A DNA stretch of 36,038 bases from an uncultured Mycobacteriaceae bacterium (GCA_903927745.1 CAIYOH010000138.1:1-36038); one strand, 5' to 3'; numbered from the stretch's first letter, positions 7,306 to 20,282 are shown. Numbers and translations: made by a program. Notes: generated by a model from the letters alone, not told the origin.

Positions 7306-10873
<3,568 letters not shown>

Positions 10874-10931
10874 GGGGACCATCATCTCCTGTGGGCATCC
10901 GCTGCTCACGGTCGCGGGTGCGGTGGGCCGT

Positions 10932-10991
10932 GCCGAGCGTGTATTCAGCGCGAAAAATCAGCCCAAATCTCGCGATGAGTGCACGTTCGGC
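10932..10991. repeat. Large imperfect palindrome between purQ and pepC
   Basis: Arms of 22 bases, about 18 matched. The outer arm GCCGAGCGTG (10932-10941) pairs with CACGTTCGGC (10982-10991) with a single G-T mismatch; the inner arms carry GCGCGA against TCGCGA. The loop is about 16 bases and A-rich. It lies between the purQ stop and the pepC start, so it would fold in a purSQ-pepC-purL transcript. Confidence 0.65.
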
Positions 10992-10995
10992 GCGG

Positions 10996-11670
10996 TCAGA
11001 CCGCGAGCACGGCGTCCAGCGCCGAGTAGAACAAGCCGAGCCCGTCCTCGGAGGGGCCCGTGAGTGCGTCGATGGCGTGCTCCGGATGCGGCATCAGCCC
11101 CACGACCCGACCGTTGGCGGAGCTGACTCCGGCGATGTCGTGCAAGGATCCGTTGACGTTCTCGTTGTAGCGGAACACGATCCGGCCCTCACCCTCGAGT
11201 TCGTCGAGGACATCGGCGGGGGCCACGTAGCGTCCCTCGCCCGACTTCAGCGGCACCAGCAGGTCGGCGCCCGCCTCGAAGCGCGATGTCCACGCCGTCG
11301 AGATGGCGCTCACCCGCAGCCACACATCGCGGCAGACGAAGTGCAGACCGGCGTTGCGGGTCAGAGCACCCGGCAGCAGTCCGGCCTCGCACAACACCTG
11401 GAAGCCGTTGCAGATGCCCAGCACCGGCATTCCCCGCCCCGCGGCGTCGATCACCGCGGCCATCACCGGTGCGAACTTGGCGATCGCCCCGGTCCGTAGG
11501 TAGTCACCGTAGGAGAAGCCCCCCGGCACCACGACGGCGTCGACGCCCTTGAGATCGGCGTCGGCGTGCCACAGGCTGATCGCCTCCGCCCCCACGCGCC
11601 GCACGGCGCGGGCAGCGTCGACGTCGTCGAGGGTGCCGGGAAACGTGATGACCCCGATCTGCGCCGTCAC
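10996..11670 (-). CDS. purQ: FGAM synthase glutaminase subunit PurQ
   Basis: 224 residues, class I glutamine amidotransferase that feeds ammonia to PurL. Catalytic Cys in GICNGFQVL and His-Glu in PHPEHAID are present; [13 protein letters not shown] and YNENVNGS are typical PurQ segments. The GTG start at 11670 ([10 protein letters not shown]) is chosen because it overlaps the purS TGA as GTGA and matches the usual length. A longer frame to 11694 exists but would extend into purS. Transcribed after purS. Confidence 0.96.
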   Translation of the reverse strand: MTAQIGVITFPGTLDDVDAARAVRRVGAEAISLWHADADLKGVDAVVVPGGFSYGDYLRTGAIAKFAPVMAAVIDAAGRGMPVLGICNGFQVLCEAGLLPGALTRNAGLHFVCRDVWLRVSAISTAWTSRFEAGADLLVPLKSGEGRYVAPADVLDELEGEGRIVFRYNENVNGSLHDIAGVSSANGRVVGLMPHPEHAIDALTGPSEDGLGLFYSALDAVLAV

Positions 11671-11906
11671 CGGGGTTCCCGGCTTATCGTCCAATCCTCG
11701 ATCACGGTGTTGGCCAGCAGCGATTCGGCGATCTCGGCGAGCGCGGAATCATCGAACGTGTCGTCGACCTCCAGCTCAAACCGCTTGCCCTGCCGGACAT
11801 TTAAGATACCCGAGTGCCCCAGACGGCCCAGGGCTCCGACAATCGCCTGACCTTGTGGGTCGAGGATCTCGGTTTTGGGCATCACATGCACGACCACACG
11901 GGCCAC
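11667..11906 (-). CDS. purS: FGAM synthase small subunit PurS
   Basis: 79 residues, the normal PurS length. Bridges PurQ and PurL in the FGAM synthase complex and helps transfer ammonia. Family segments: [19 protein letters not shown] and VRQGKRFEL, then [16 protein letters not shown] start with GAGGAGG a few bases upstream. First gene of purS-purQ-(pepC-purL). Confidence 0.95.
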   Translation of the reverse strand: MARVVVHVMPKTEILDPQGQAIVGALGRLGHSGILNVRQGKRFELEVDDTFDDSALAEIAESLLANTVIEDWTISREPR

Positions 11907-12007
11907 CGGCGCTCCTCCTCAGATCCGACTCAGATCCAACTGCGACTCAACTCTACCGGCGGCGGGCGCTCGGGACCGCGAGGCCCGGTCGAGGCACAAT
12001 CGTCGAT
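11907..12007. promoter_or_regulatory. Divergent promoter region of purS and the MBL-fold gene
   Basis: On the minus strand TAGAGT (11955-11950) is the -10 candidate of purS, about 44 bases before its GTG. The leader holds an 11-base tandem repeat, CTCAGATCCGA at 11918-11928 and CTCAGATCCAA at 11929-11939, followed by a related GACTCAACT. On the plus strand ACAAT seven to eight bases before the ATG at 12008 may serve the MBL gene. Confidence 0.4.
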
Positions 12008-12646
12008 ATGCAGCTCACGCATTTCGGCCATTCCTGCCTACTTGCCGAATTCGGCAACACCCGCCTGCTGTTCGACCCCGGCACGTTCGCGCACGGTTTC
12101 GAGGGGATCACCGGCCTCAGCGCCATCGTGGTCACCCACCAGCACGCCGATCACGTCGACGTCGCGCGACTCCCGTCGCTGCTCGAGGGCAATCCGGATG
12201 CCGTCCTGTACGCCGATCCGCAGACCGCGGCCCAATTGGGCCAGCCCTGCCGGGCGGTGCGCGTCGGCGACGAGTTGACCATCGGTGACCTCACCGTCCG
12301 GGCTCTCGGCGGCCGACATGCGGTCATCCACCCCGACATCCCCGTGATCGAGAATATTTCGTATCTGGTCGGCGACGACGAGCATCCTGCCCGGCTGATG
12401 CATCCCGGTGACGCGCTGTTCGTTCCCGATGAGCCCGTGGACGTCCTGGCTACCCCGGCGGCGGCACCGTGGATGAAGGTCTCCGAAGCCGTCGACTATC
12501 TGCGCGCCGTCGCGCCGCGGCGCGCGGTGCCCATCCACCAGGGGATCATCGCCCCGAATGCCCGCGAAATCTATTACAGCCGCCTGCGCGAGATGACGAG
12601 CACCGACTTTCAGGTGCTGCCCGAGGAGGACGCGGTCACGTTCTAA
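12008..12646 (+). CDS. Metallo-beta-lactamase-fold hydrolase (UlaG-like)
   Basis: 212 residues. The N-terminus MQLTHFGHSCLLAEFG and the metal motif THQHADHVD (His44, His46, Asp48, His49) identify a Zn-dependent MBL-fold hydrolase of the UlaG/RomA-like group; further candidate ligands are in LMHPGDALF and PIHQG. The substrate cannot be told. Cytoplasmic, no signal peptide. Divergent from purS and convergent with the next gene, eight bases apart. Confidence 0.85.
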   Translation: MQLTHFGHSCLLAEFGNTRLLFDPGTFAHGFEGITGLSAIVVTHQHADHVDVARLPSLLEGNPDAVLYADPQTAAQLGQPCRAVRVGDELTIGDLTVRALGGRHAVIHPDIPVIENISYLVGDDEHPARLMHPGDALFVPDEPVDVLATPAAAPWMKVSEAVDYLRAVAPRRAVPIHQGIIAPNAREIYYSRLREMTSTDFQVLPEEDAVTF

Positions 12647-12654
12647 ATCGCCGG

Positions 12655-13359
12655 TCAGGCGGCGTCGGGAACGGCGCTGTCGGCCCGCCACCGGTACACC
12701 GTCGGTGTGCAACCGTGCATCAGCGCGAGGTCGACGGCGTCGAGGATCGCCTGACGCGGTCCGGGCTTGCTCAGTTGACGGGCGGCCACCGCGATGCGGA
12801 CGACGCCGCCGCGGCGTGCGACGCGCTCGCTGGCGAGCACGACCATGCGGCACCACCACGGCTCGGTCAGGAATCCCTCCCCAATCCCGAGCACCCGGCC
12901 GCGGACAGTGGTGTTGTCGACCAGATCGGTGATCCCGTGTAGGTCGGCGAGGAGCCGAAAACCGTTCTGTGGCAGCGCTGTCACGACACCCGGTGACACC
13001 TCCCAGCCCGGCGCCGCGAACAGCCGGGTGCGCAATCCGAGGTGCTCGAGTACCCGGTCGGCACCCTTGAGTCGCAGGTTCGCCTCGTGCGCTCGCAATG
13101 CCGCGAATTCGCCACGCCGCTTCTTGGTGGCCGGGTCGTCGTAGCCGTGCAACACGATGGCGTCGCCGCCGGCGCGACGGGAGGCCAGCCACTCGACGGT
13201 GTGCGGATCATCGTCCAACCGGTAGTCCGCCTTGAGCCTCGGGGCAACAAGCAACGAGGTCGGCGTCCGGCGGGCGTCCATCTGCCCGCAGAACTCCTCG
13301 ACGTCGGCCAGGGTCCGTCCGCAAATCCCCGACACTGACACGATCAGTTGTCCAGACAC
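12655..13359 (-). CDS. DUF2334-type putative polysaccharide deacetylase
   Basis: 234 residues; resembles DUF2334 proteins of the carbohydrate deacetylase (NodB-like) superfamily. Visible marks: VSVSGIC near the start, DAIVLHGYDD around residue 66 (metal His and Asp typical of the fold), LFAAPGWEVSP in the middle (cf. the APGW/RPP segment) and a late TEPWWCRM segment. No signal peptide is seen, so a cytoplasmic substrate is likely. The reaction is inferred from the fold only. GTG start at 13359; no clear Shine-Dalgarno sequence. Confidence 0.7.
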   Translation of the reverse strand: MSGQLIVSVSGICGRTLADVEEFCGQMDARRTPTSLLVAPRLKADYRLDDDPHTVEWLASRRAGGDAIVLHGYDDPATKKRRGEFAALRAHEANLRLKGADRVLEHLGLRTRLFAAPGWEVSPGVVTALPQNGFRLLADLHGITDLVDNTTVRGRVLGIGEGFLTEPWWCRMVVLASERVARRGGVVRIAVAARQLSKPGPRQAILDAVDLALMHGCTPTVYRWRADSAVPDAA

Positions 13360-13419
13360 ATCCCCAGTGTGACGATCTCAGGTTTACAGATGGTGAAGGA
13401 CATGCGGACGGCAGGCGTA

Positions 13420-15540
13420 CTACCCGTGCTCGGGATCGGCAGTCGCAAGCAACCAGGAGTATTGGAACGCCGTCTCCCGCCACGCCTTGTACCGACCGCT
13501 GACGCCGCCGTGGCCGGCGTTCATCTGGGTTTTCAACAGGACCGGATTCCCGTCGCCATTGGCGTGCCGCAGTGCAGCAACCCATTTGGCCGGCTCCACG
13601 TAGTAGACCCTGGTGTCGTTCAAGGACGTCATCGCCAAGATCGCGGGGTAGGGGTTAGCGGCGACGTTCTCGTAGGGCGAATAGGACTTCATGTAGGAGT
13701 AGACGTCGCCGTCGCTCAGCGGGTTTCCCCACTCGTCCCATTCGGTGACGGTCAGTGGCAGGGAGGGATCCAGAATGGTCGTCAGCGGGTCGACGAACGG
13801 GACCTGGGCGAGAATTCCGGCGAACTTCTCCGGCGCCAGATTCGCCACCGCGCCCACCAGAAGACCGCCGGCGCTGCCGCCGAGCGCGACCAGGTGTTGC
13901 GGCCGGGTGACTCCCGAGTCCACTAAATGCTGTGCTGCCGCAATGAAGTCGGTGAACGTGTTCTTCTTCTCCAGGAGCTTGCCCTGCTCGTACCACAGAC
14001 GGCCCATTTCGCCGCCACCGCGGACGTGGGCGATAGCGAACACCATGCCGCGGTCGAGCAAGGACAGTCGCGCGATGGAGAAACTGGGATCCGTGCAGAT
14101 CTCGTAGGCGCCGTAGCCGTAGAGCAGAGCGGGGGCTGGAAGGTCGATACCGGCGCGGTGCACGATCGAGATCGGAATCCGGGTTCCGTCCTCGGCGAGC
14201 GCCCAGTCTCGTCGTTCGACGTAGTCTTGCGCCCGGTAACCCCCGAGTACGGGTTGCTCACGCAGCAGCGTGCGTTCGCCGGTGGCGAAGTCGACGTCGT
14301 AGATGCGCGCCGGCGTCGCCAGAGACCCCGACATGATCCGCAGTTTCGGCGCATTCCAGACCGGGTTCCCGCCGAGACCCGCCGCCATCAGTTCGGACTC
14401 GAACGAGATCTCCTCCGGTTCGCCGTAATTCCCGTCCGCATCGATGGGCCACAGCTGGATCCGTGGCAGCGCAGCGCGCCGGTAGCCGACGACGAGATGA
14501 CCGGAAAACGCGTCCACCCCGTCGAGTCGAACGTCGTCGCGGTGCGGGATGAGCGTGCGCTGCCGGGTCGGATCGCCTACCGGGGCCTCGGTGAGCGTGA
14601 AGTTCACCGCGCCGTCGTTGTGCAGGATCAACCACCGGTCCTGATCACCGACCACCGCGTGCTCCACCCCGTACTCCACCCCGTCACGCCGCGGCAGCAG
14701 GACGGTGAACTGTGCCGCAGGGTCGTCGGCATCGGCGTAGCGGACCTCCGAGGTGACGGCGGAGCCCGCGGAAATGAGGATGTATGCCTGACTCCGCGTG
14801 AGTCCGACTCCGAGCCAGAAACGTTCGTCGGTCTCTCGGTACACCACGTCGGCCGGCTCGCCGGAGCCCAGACGGTAGCGCCACACCGTGTCGGGGCGGT
14901 GGGCGGAATCCAGTGTGAGGTAGTAGACGGTGCGATTGTCGGTGGCCCAGGTTCCACCCGCGGCGATGTCGGCGATTTCGTCGGGATAACGCTCGCCGGT
15001 GCGTAAGTCCCTGAATCTCAGGGTGTAGCGCTCGTCGCCGATGGTGTCGACGGAATAGGCCAGCAGGTTCTGGTCGGGGCTTACCCTGGCCAGGCCGAGC
15101 GCGAAGAATTCATGTCCGTCGGCTTCGGCGTTCGAGTCGAGCAACACTTGCTCGCCGGGTAATTCCGCGGATTCGTCAAGGATCGGCGGGGTCCAGTCGT
15201 CGGGATCAGCGACCGGACAACGGCACTGGACGCTGTACTGCTTTCCCTCGAACGTGCGCGAGTAGTACCACCACTGTTCACGCCGCACCGGCACCGACAG
15301 GTCGGTCTCCTTAGTGCGCGACTTGATCTCGTCGAAAATTTGCTGTTGCAGCGGTTGCAAATGCGCGGTCATCTGATCGGCGTAGTCGTTTTCGGCATCG
15401 AGGTGGGCTACGACATCGGGGTTATCCTTGTCGCGCAGCCACTCATATGGGTCGATGACAATGTCGCTGTGGTGTTCACGACGGGTCTCGACCCGTTTGG
15501 CCGTCGGTGGCAGCGGCACGCCGGCGAGGGAATCCATCAT
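13420..15540 (-). CDS. ptrB: Oligopeptidase B / prolyl oligopeptidase family serine peptidase, intact
   Basis: 706 residues. N-terminal beta-propeller domain (to about residue 420) and C-terminal alpha/beta hydrolase domain. Catalytic triad candidates are Ser556 in GGSAGGLL, Asp642 in SLNDTRV and His677 in NAGHGG, and YGYGAYE precedes the nucleophile as usual for S9A enzymes. Cuts short peptides, typically after basic residues in oligopeptidase B; no signal peptide. The ATG overlaps the purC stop (ATGATGG), so it is translationally coupled to purC. In M. tuberculosis the gene is annotated as two pieces (Rv0781/Rv0782); here the frame is continuous. Confidence 0.93.
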   Translation of the reverse strand: MMDSLAGVPLPPTAKRVETRREHHSDIVIDPYEWLRDKDNPDVVAHLDAENDYADQMTAHLQPLQQQIFDEIKSRTKETDLSVPVRREQWWYYSRTFEGKQYSVQCRCPVADPDDWTPPILDESAELPGEQVLLDSNAEADGHEFFALGLARVSPDQNLLAYSVDTIGDERYTLRFRDLRTGERYPDEIADIAAGGTWATDNRTVYYLTLDSAHRPDTVWRYRLGSGEPADVVYRETDERFWLGVGLTRSQAYILISAGSAVTSEVRYADADDPAAQFTVLLPRRDGVEYGVEHAVVGDQDRWLILHNDGAVNFTLTEAPVGDPTRQRTLIPHRDDVRLDGVDAFSGHLVVGYRRAALPRIQLWPIDADGNYGEPEEISFESELMAAGLGGNPVWNAPKLRIMSGSLATPARIYDVDFATGERTLLREQPVLGGYRAQDYVERRDWALAEDGTRIPISIVHRAGIDLPAPALLYGYGAYEICTDPSFSIARLSLLDRGMVFAIAHVRGGGEMGRLWYEQGKLLEKKNTFTDFIAAAQHLVDSGVTRPQHLVALGGSAGGLLVGAVANLAPEKFAGILAQVPFVDPLTTILDPSLPLTVTEWDEWGNPLSDGDVYSYMKSYSPYENVAANPYPAILAMTSLNDTRVYYVEPAKWVAALRHANGDGNPVLLKTQMNAGHGGVSGRYKAWRETAFQYSWLLATADPEHG

Positions 15541-16442
15541 GCACCCGGACCAATCCAGCCAGCGAAGCTCAAACCGGAGATTCGTTCATAGGCATTGATG
15601 TAACGATTCCGCGTCGCCGCGATGATGTCGGCCGGCAGCGACGGCGGTGGGTGCGCGCCGTAGCGGTCCCAGCCGGACTCGGGGCTGGTGAGCCAATTGC
15701 GGACGAATTGCTTGTCAAAACTGGCCTGGACGGCGCCCTCCCGGTAGTCCTCGGCCGGCCAGTACCGCGACGAATCCGGCGTGAAGATCTCGTCGGCAAG
15801 CACTAAGTTGCCGTCGCGGTCGGTGCCGAACTCGAACTTGGTGTCGGCGATGATGATTCCCTTCGTGAGGGCATGGCCGGCGGCGTGGGCGTAGATTGCC
15901 AGCGTCCGGTCGCGCAGCTCCTCGGCACGCACCGCACCCACTATCTCGATCACCCGCGTAAACGAGATGTTTTCGTCGTGGTCGCCCAGCGCGGCCTTGG
16001 TGGCCGGTGTGAAGAGCGGCTCGGCGAACCTGCTGGCCTCAACCAGCCCGGGCGGCAACGTGATACCGCATACTCCCCCGGTGGCCTGGTAGTCGAGTAT
16101 GCCCGAACCCGTCAGGTAGCCACGTGCGACGCATTCCACCGGCAGCATCTCCAGCCGCCGCACCACCAGCGCCCGGCCGAGGACCTCGTCGGGGATGCGC
16201 GGATCGTCCGGCGGGCCGGCCAGGTGGTTCGGGGCATCAGTCAGACCGGAGACGAGCCCGAAAAAGAAGACGCTCATCGCGGTCAGGATGCGGCCCTTGT
16301 CGGGAATCATGCTGTCCAGCACGAAGTCGTAGGCGGAGATACGGTCGCTGGCGACCAGCAGCAGGTGTTCATCGTCCACGCGGTAGATCTCACGGACCTT
16401 GCCGCTGGCCAGGTGCCGGTAGTCGGACAACGCGGGGCGCAT
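15537..16442 (-). CDS. purC: SAICAR synthetase
   Basis: 301 residues. Joins CAIR and aspartate using ATP to give SAICAR in purine synthesis. Family segments: [24 protein letters not shown] is present (ASGKVREIY then LLLVASDR), [26 protein letters not shown] and [17 protein letters not shown] at 16442 lies six bases after a -10 box, with no Shine-Dalgarno sequence, which fits a leaderless transcript. Followed by ptrB through a four-base overlap. Confidence 0.97.
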   Translation of the reverse strand: MRPALSDYRHLASGKVREIYRVDDEHLLLVASDRISAYDFVLDSMIPDKGRILTAMSVFFFGLVSGLTDAPNHLAGPPDDPRIPDEVLGRALVVRRLEMLPVECVARGYLTGSGILDYQATGGVCGITLPPGLVEASRFAEPLFTPATKAALGDHDENISFTRVIEIVGAVRAEELRDRTLAIYAHAAGHALTKGIIIADTKFEFGTDRDGNLVLADEIFTPDSSRYWPAEDYREGAVQASFDKQFVRNWLTSPESGWDRYGAHPPPSLPADIIAATRNRYINAYERISGLSFAGWIGPGA

Positions 16443-16448
16443 TGCGCC

Positions 16449-16454
16449 AGCCTA
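16449..16454 (-). promoter_or_regulatory. -10 box of purC, leaderless
   Basis: TAGGCT on the minus strand, then six bases, then the purC ATG at 16442. A start point on the A of ATG is predicted. Confidence 0.55.
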
Positions 16455-16505
16455 TCGGGGCGCGCCGAGGCGGTCCCTGGCCGGGACTGTGCTGGGATCG
16501 AGTGC

Positions 16506-17126
16506 ATGACACTGCGGTTTCTGCCCTACGCCACCACCCCCGGCCGCCTGGCCGCGCAGCTGTTCAGCGACGTCGCGGTCTTCGTGTGGACGGGTGCCTG
16601 GCTGATCGTCGGCATGGCCGTGAACGACGCCGTCGCGGCGATCGCCGACGCTGGGCGCAAGGTGAAGAACGGCGCGACCGGGATCGCGAGCAACCTGGCC
16701 GCGGCCGGGGAGGGCGCGCAGAACATCCCGATGGTGGGAGATGCGGTCGGCAAGCCGCTGGCGATGGCCAGCGACGCGGCTCTGAGCATCGCGGGGGCCG
16801 GCCACAGCCTGGACGCGACGGGGAGTTGGCTTGCGGGCCTGCTGGGGGTGAGCGTGATCGCGTTGCCGCTGCTCATCGTGGTCGTGCCGTGGCTGTTGTT
16901 GCGGCTGCGGTTCTTCCGGCGCAAGTGGCTCGTCACCGGCATGGCCGCGACCCCGGCCGGCGAACAACTGCTGGCGCTGCGCGCGTTGACGAACCGACCG
17001 CCGCGCGCACTAGCGGCGATCGGCGCCGATCCGGTGGGCGGGTGGCGCCGCGAGGACCCCGCCACCATCCGGGCGCTCGCCTCGCTCGAACTGCGGGCGG
17101 CCGGGATCACCGTGCGCGCGGAGTGA
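16506..17126 (+). CDS. Conserved membrane protein
   Basis: 206 residues; counterpart of Rv0779c. One hydrophobic segment near residues 20-40 (VAVFVWTGAWLIVGMAV) and a stronger one at about 115-138 (WLAGLLGVSVIALPLLIVVV, then WLLL), followed by the basic RLRFFRRKW. The loop between them has repeated Gly/Ala heptad-like segments (AGRKVKNGATGIASN, GAQNIPMVGDAVGKP). This suggests two membrane passes with an external or periplasmic middle and a cytoplasmic C-terminal domain. Function unknown. ATG 16506 chosen as the first start after the divergent purC promoter. Confidence 0.75.
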   Translation: MTLRFLPYATTPGRLAAQLFSDVAVFVWTGAWLIVGMAVNDAVAAIADAGRKVKNGATGIASNLAAAGEGAQNIPMVGDAVGKPLAMASDAALSIAGAGHSLDATGSWLAGLLGVSVIALPLLIVVVPWLLLRLRFFRRKWLVTGMAATPAGEQLLALRALTNRPPRALAAIGADPVGGWRREDPATIRALASLELRAAGITVRAE

Positions 17127-17135
17127 GCGTCGCGG

Positions 17136-18554
17136 TCAGAGAATCGCGCCCGGCGCGTAGGCGGCAGCGTCCGGGTAGCGGCTGACCAACTCCCCAACCA
17201 TGGCGACCACCTCGTCGACCTGGTCGCCGGCGGCGCCGACGAATGCCGCCTTGTCAGCCAGTGCGGCATCCAGCGCGGCGCGGTCGAGAGGTAACCGTTC
17301 GTCGGCGGCCAACCTGTCGAGGAGGTCCGGTTCGGCACCGCGCTCCCGCATGGCCAGCGCCGTCGCCACCGCGTGCTCCCGGATCACGTGGTGCGCGGCC
17401 TCCCGGCCCATGCCGGCGCGTACCGCGGCGATCAACACCTTGGTGGTGGCCAGAAACGGCAGGTACCGGTCCAGCTCACACGCGATGACGGCCGGATAGG
17501 CGCCGAACTCGCCCAGCACCGTCAGGAACGTCTCAAGCTGACCGTCGATGGCGAAGAAGCCGTCCGGCAACGCAACCCGGCGCACCACCGAGCAGAACAC
17601 GTCGCCCTCGTTCCACTGTGCGCCGGCGAGTTCGGCGGCCATTGACGCATAGCCGCGCAGCACCACCTGGAGACCGTTGACCCGCTCACAGCTGCGGGTG
17701 TTCATCTTGTGCGGCATCGCCGACGAGCCGACCTGGCCTTCGGCGAAACCCTCGGTCACCAGTTCGTGCCCGGCCATGAGCCGAATAGTGTGGGCCAGTG
17801 ACGACGGCCCCGCACCCAGCTGAACCAACGCCGACAGGACGTCATGGTCGAGCGACCGCGGGTACACCTGCCCGACGCTGGTCAAAATACTTGTGAAGCC
17901 GAGGAATTCGGCCGCGAGGCGTTCCAATTCAGCCAGGGCAGCGGAATCCCCATCGAGCAAGTCCAGCATGTCCTGCGCGGTCCCCATCGGACCTTTGATA
18001 CCGCGCAGCGGGTACCGGTCGATCAGCTCCCGCAGCCGGTTCAGCGCGACGAGTAGTTCCTGGGCCGCGGACGCGAACCGCTTGCCCAGCGTCGTGGCCT
18101 GGGCGGCGACGTTGTGGCTGCGTCCGGCCATGACCAGGTCGCGGAAGCTCACTGCGCGCTCGGCGAGCCTCGCCGCGACGGCCACCCCGTGGGCGAAGAC
18201 CAGTTCCAGCGACCGCAGGATCTGGAGCTGCTCGACGTTTTCGGTCAGGTCGCGGCTGGTCATTCCCTTGTGCACGTGCTCGTGCCCGGCCAGCGCGTTG
18301 AATTCCTCGATGCGGGCCTTGACATCATGGCGTAGCACCCGCTCACGGGCGGCGATGGAGGCCAGATCGACGACGTCGAGCACGCGCTCGTAGTCCTCGA
18401 CCGCCGCGGGGGGCACGTCAACACCGAGTGCTGCCTGCGCCCGCAGCACGGCCAGCCACAGCCGCCGCTCAGCCACGATTTTGGCCTCCGGGGACCAGAT
18501 CGCGACCATCTCTGCGCTGGCATACCGGGCGGCCAGCACGTTCGGAATGCTCAC
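17136..18554 (-). CDS. purB: Adenylosuccinate lyase
   Basis: 472 residues. Splits SAICAR to AICAR and adenylosuccinate to AMP, releasing fumarate in both. Superfamily signature GSSAMPHKMNTRSCERVN is complete, with the catalytic Ser in the GSSAMPHK loop; HEHVHKGMTSRDLTENV and AGRSHNVAAQATTLG are also present. GTG start at 18554 (V-S-I-P-N-V-L-A) is chosen by family length and by the -10 box seven bases upstream. In M. tuberculosis cyp126 lies between purB and purC on this side; it is not here. Confidence 0.97.
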   Translation of the reverse strand: MSIPNVLAARYASAEMVAIWSPEAKIVAERRLWLAVLRAQAALGVDVPPAAVEDYERVLDVVDLASIAARERVLRHDVKARIEEFNALAGHEHVHKGMTSRDLTENVEQLQILRSLELVFAHGVAVAARLAERAVSFRDLVMAGRSHNVAAQATTLGKRFASAAQELLVALNRLRELIDRYPLRGIKGPMGTAQDMLDLLDGDSAALAELERLAAEFLGFTSILTSVGQVYPRSLDHDVLSALVQLGAGPSSLAHTIRLMAGHELVTEGFAEGQVGSSAMPHKMNTRSCERVNGLQVVLRGYASMAAELAGAQWNEGDVFCSVVRRVALPDGFFAIDGQLETFLTVLGEFGAYPAVIACELDRYLPFLATTKVLIAAVRAGMGREAAHHVIREHAVATALAMRERGAEPDLLDRLAADERLPLDRAALDAALADKAAFVGAAGDQVDEVVAMVGELVSRYPDAAAYAPGAIL

Positions 18555-18561
18555 AGCCAAC

Positions 18562-18567
18562 AGCTTA
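18562..18567 (-). promoter_or_regulatory. -10 box of purB, leaderless
   Basis: TAAGCT on the minus strand, seven bases before the purB GTG. The divergent DUF429 gene has its own box 15 bases away, so the two promoters are back to back within 39 bases. Confidence 0.55.
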
Positions 18568-18581
18568 CGGTTGACCCCCTT

Positions 18582-18587
18582 TAGCCT
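18582..18587 (+). promoter_or_regulatory. -10 box of the DUF429 gene, leaderless
   Basis: TAGCCT followed by six bases and the ATG at 18594; no Shine-Dalgarno sequence. Confidence 0.5.
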
Positions 18588-18593
18588 GAGCGG

Positions 18594-19334
18594 ATGTACT
18601 TCGTCGGCGTCGACCTCGCGTGGGGTGGCCGCAGCCCCACCGGCGTCGCCGTCATCGATGCGGCCGGCCAGCTCATCCACGTGACCGCCGTGCGCGACGA
18701 CGACGAGGTGCTGGCCGCGTTGTCTCCCTACGTCGAGGGCGACTGCGTGGTCGCCTTCGACGCGCCCCTGGTGGTCACCAACCCCACCGGTCAGCGGCCC
18801 GCCGAGGCGGCGCTCAACCGCGACTTCCGCCGCTTCGAGGCCGGGGCGCACCCGTCCAACACCGGCAAACCCGAGTTCGCCGACTCACCACGCGCGGGAC
18901 GGCTGGCGGCAGTGCTCGGTCTGAACATGGACCCGCGGTCGTCGGCCGCACGGCGCGCCATCGAGGTTTACCCTCATCCGGCGACCGTGGTGCTGTTCCG
19001 GCTGCAGCGAACGCTGAAGTACAAAGCCAAGCCGGGCCGTACCCTCGACCAGCTGCGGTCGCAGCTGCTGGTATTGATGGACGGTGTCGAGACCCTCGCG
19101 CACGCCGACGAGCCGATGTCTGTCCACCAGCACGACGGCTGGGCCGAGTTGCGCCGGCAGGTCGTCGGCGCGCAACGCAAGAGCGATCTGCGCCGCACCG
19201 AGGATCCCGTCGACGCCGTCGTGTGCGCCTATGTGGCGCTGTACGCACAGCGCCGCCCCGACGGCGTGGCGATCTACGGCGACGTCGCCACCGGCTGCAT
19301 CGTCACACCGTCGCTGCCCCCCGACATGGCATGA
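18594..19334 (+). CDS. DUF429 family protein (RNase H-like fold)
   Basis: 246 residues; counterpart of Rv0776c. It begins MYFVGVDLAWGGRSPTGVAV, a beta-hairpin with the first acidic residue typical of RNase H-like/actin-like folds; FDAPLVVTN, a conserved RPAEAALNRDFR segment, IEVYPHPA and a late DPVDAVVCAYVA follow. These match DUF429, whose activity is unknown though a nuclease or a nucleotide-dependent role has been proposed for the fold. No signal peptide. Its stop overlaps the esterase ATG (ATGA), so the two are co-translated. Confidence 0.8.
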   Translation: MYFVGVDLAWGGRSPTGVAVIDAAGQLIHVTAVRDDDEVLAALSPYVEGDCVVAFDAPLVVTNPTGQRPAEAALNRDFRRFEAGAHPSNTGKPEFADSPRAGRLAAVLGLNMDPRSSAARRAIEVYPHPATVVLFRLQRTLKYKAKPGRTLDQLRSQLLVLMDGVETLAHADEPMSVHQHDGWAELRRQVVGAQRKSDLRRTEDPVDAVVCAYVALYAQRRPDGVAIYGDVATGCIVTPSLPPDMA

Positions 19335-20173
19335 TGGCCCGCATGCCCGACCCGAGCCGACGCACGGTACTCGGTCTGGGCGCCGCCGCGGCCCTAGGTG
19401 CGGCCGGAGCCTACGGGTTCGGCTTCGCGGTCAGCGCATCTGAGGCCGCTCCGGCCGCGGCGGCGCCGACCATGGTGTCCGGATCGTTCGTGTCGGCGGC
19501 CCGCGGCGGCATCACCACCAACTGGGCGATCGCACGTCCGCCGGGCCAGACCACGGCGTTGCGTCCGGTGATTGCCCTGCACGGCAAGGGAAGTGACGCG
19601 GCGACCGTGATGGCGGGCGGTGTGGAGCAGGGACTCGCCCAGGCCGTCGACGCGGGGCTGCCGCCGTTTGCGGTGGTGGCCGTCGACGGGGGCGGCAGCT
19701 ATTGGCACAAGCGGGCGTCCGGGGACGATGCCGGCGCTATGGTGCTCGACGAACTGATCCCGATGCTCCCCGGCCTCGGCCTCGACACCTCGCGCGTCGC
19801 ATTCCTCGGCTGGTCGATGGGCGGCTACGGCGCGTTGCTGCTCGGCGGGCGCCTGGGGTCCCCGCGCACCGCGGCCATTTGCGCGGTGAGCCCGGCGCTG
19901 TGGCTGTCCGCCGGCGCGGCGGCGCCCGGCGCCTTCGACGGCCCGGGCGACTTTTCGGCGAACACGGTGTTCGGCATGCCCGCGCTGGCGTCGATCCCGA
20001 TCCGGGTGGACTGCGGCGACAGCGACCCGTTCTACTCCGCGACCGCACAGTTCATTGCTCAACTACCCAAGCAGCCGGCCGGCGGCTTCTCCCCGGGCGG
20101 GCACGATGGCGGGTTCTGGAGCTCCCAGCTGCCGGCCGAACTCACCTGGATGGCACCCCTGCTGACGGCGTAG
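19331..20173 (+). CDS. Exported esterase of the alpha/beta hydrolase family with Tat signal
   Basis: 280 residues; counterpart of Rv0774c. The N-terminus has a twin-arginine signal: SRRTVLGLG with Arg10-Arg11, then an Ala/Gly-rich hydrophobic run to about residue 35. The mature part is related to esterase D and mycolyltransferase-like hydrolases: nucleophile Ser162 in GWSMGGYG, acid in DCGDSDPF (Asp230 or Asp232), and His258 in GGHDGGFW. Acts outside the cytoplasm; likely substrates are short acyl esters or cell-envelope lipids, not determinable here. ATG 19331 overlaps the DUF429 stop; a second ATG follows directly. A terminator-like hairpin follows. Confidence 0.85.
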   Translation: MMARMPDPSRRTVLGLGAAAALGAAGAYGFGFAVSASEAAPAAAAPTMVSGSFVSAARGGITTNWAIARPPGQTTALRPVIALHGKGSDAATVMAGGVEQGLAQAVDAGLPPFAVVAVDGGGSYWHKRASGDDAGAMVLDELIPMLPGLGLDTSRVAFLGWSMGGYGALLLGGRLGSPRTAAICAVSPALWLSAGAAAPGAFDGPGDFSANTVFGMPALASIPIRVDCGDSDPFYSATAQFIAQLPKQPAGGFSPGGHDGGFWSSQLPAELTWMAPLLTA

Positions 20174-20192
20174 CCGAGCCGGGGGCTCCGCT
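20172..20192 (+). terminator. Stem-loop after the esterase gene
   Basis: AGC-c-GAGCC-ggg-GGCTC-c-GCT: eight paired bases with one internal mismatch, beginning within the stop codon region. No U-tract. Confidence 0.4.
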
Positions 20193-20197
20193 CGATT

Positions 20198-20240
20198 CCG
20201 AGCGTCACGCGAGCGCAGTGTTGGGTACCGAGCGTCACGC
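20198..20240. repeat. Direct repeat CCGAGCGTCACGC, 30-base period
   Basis: Exact 13-base copies at 20198-20210 and 20228-20240 between the esterase and ggt genes. It resembles the CGAGCGT elements at 2489 and 10932, and the 30-base spacing equals that of the repeat at 2493/2523. Confidence 0.65.
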
Positions 20241-20276
20241 CAGAGTGACCCGCGGAGCACACGGACACGGCCGCAC

Positions 20277-20282
20277 TAACCT
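20277..20282 (+). promoter_or_regulatory. -10 box of ggt, leaderless
   Basis: TAACCT, then six bases, then the GTG at 20289; no Shine-Dalgarno sequence. Confidence 0.5.
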
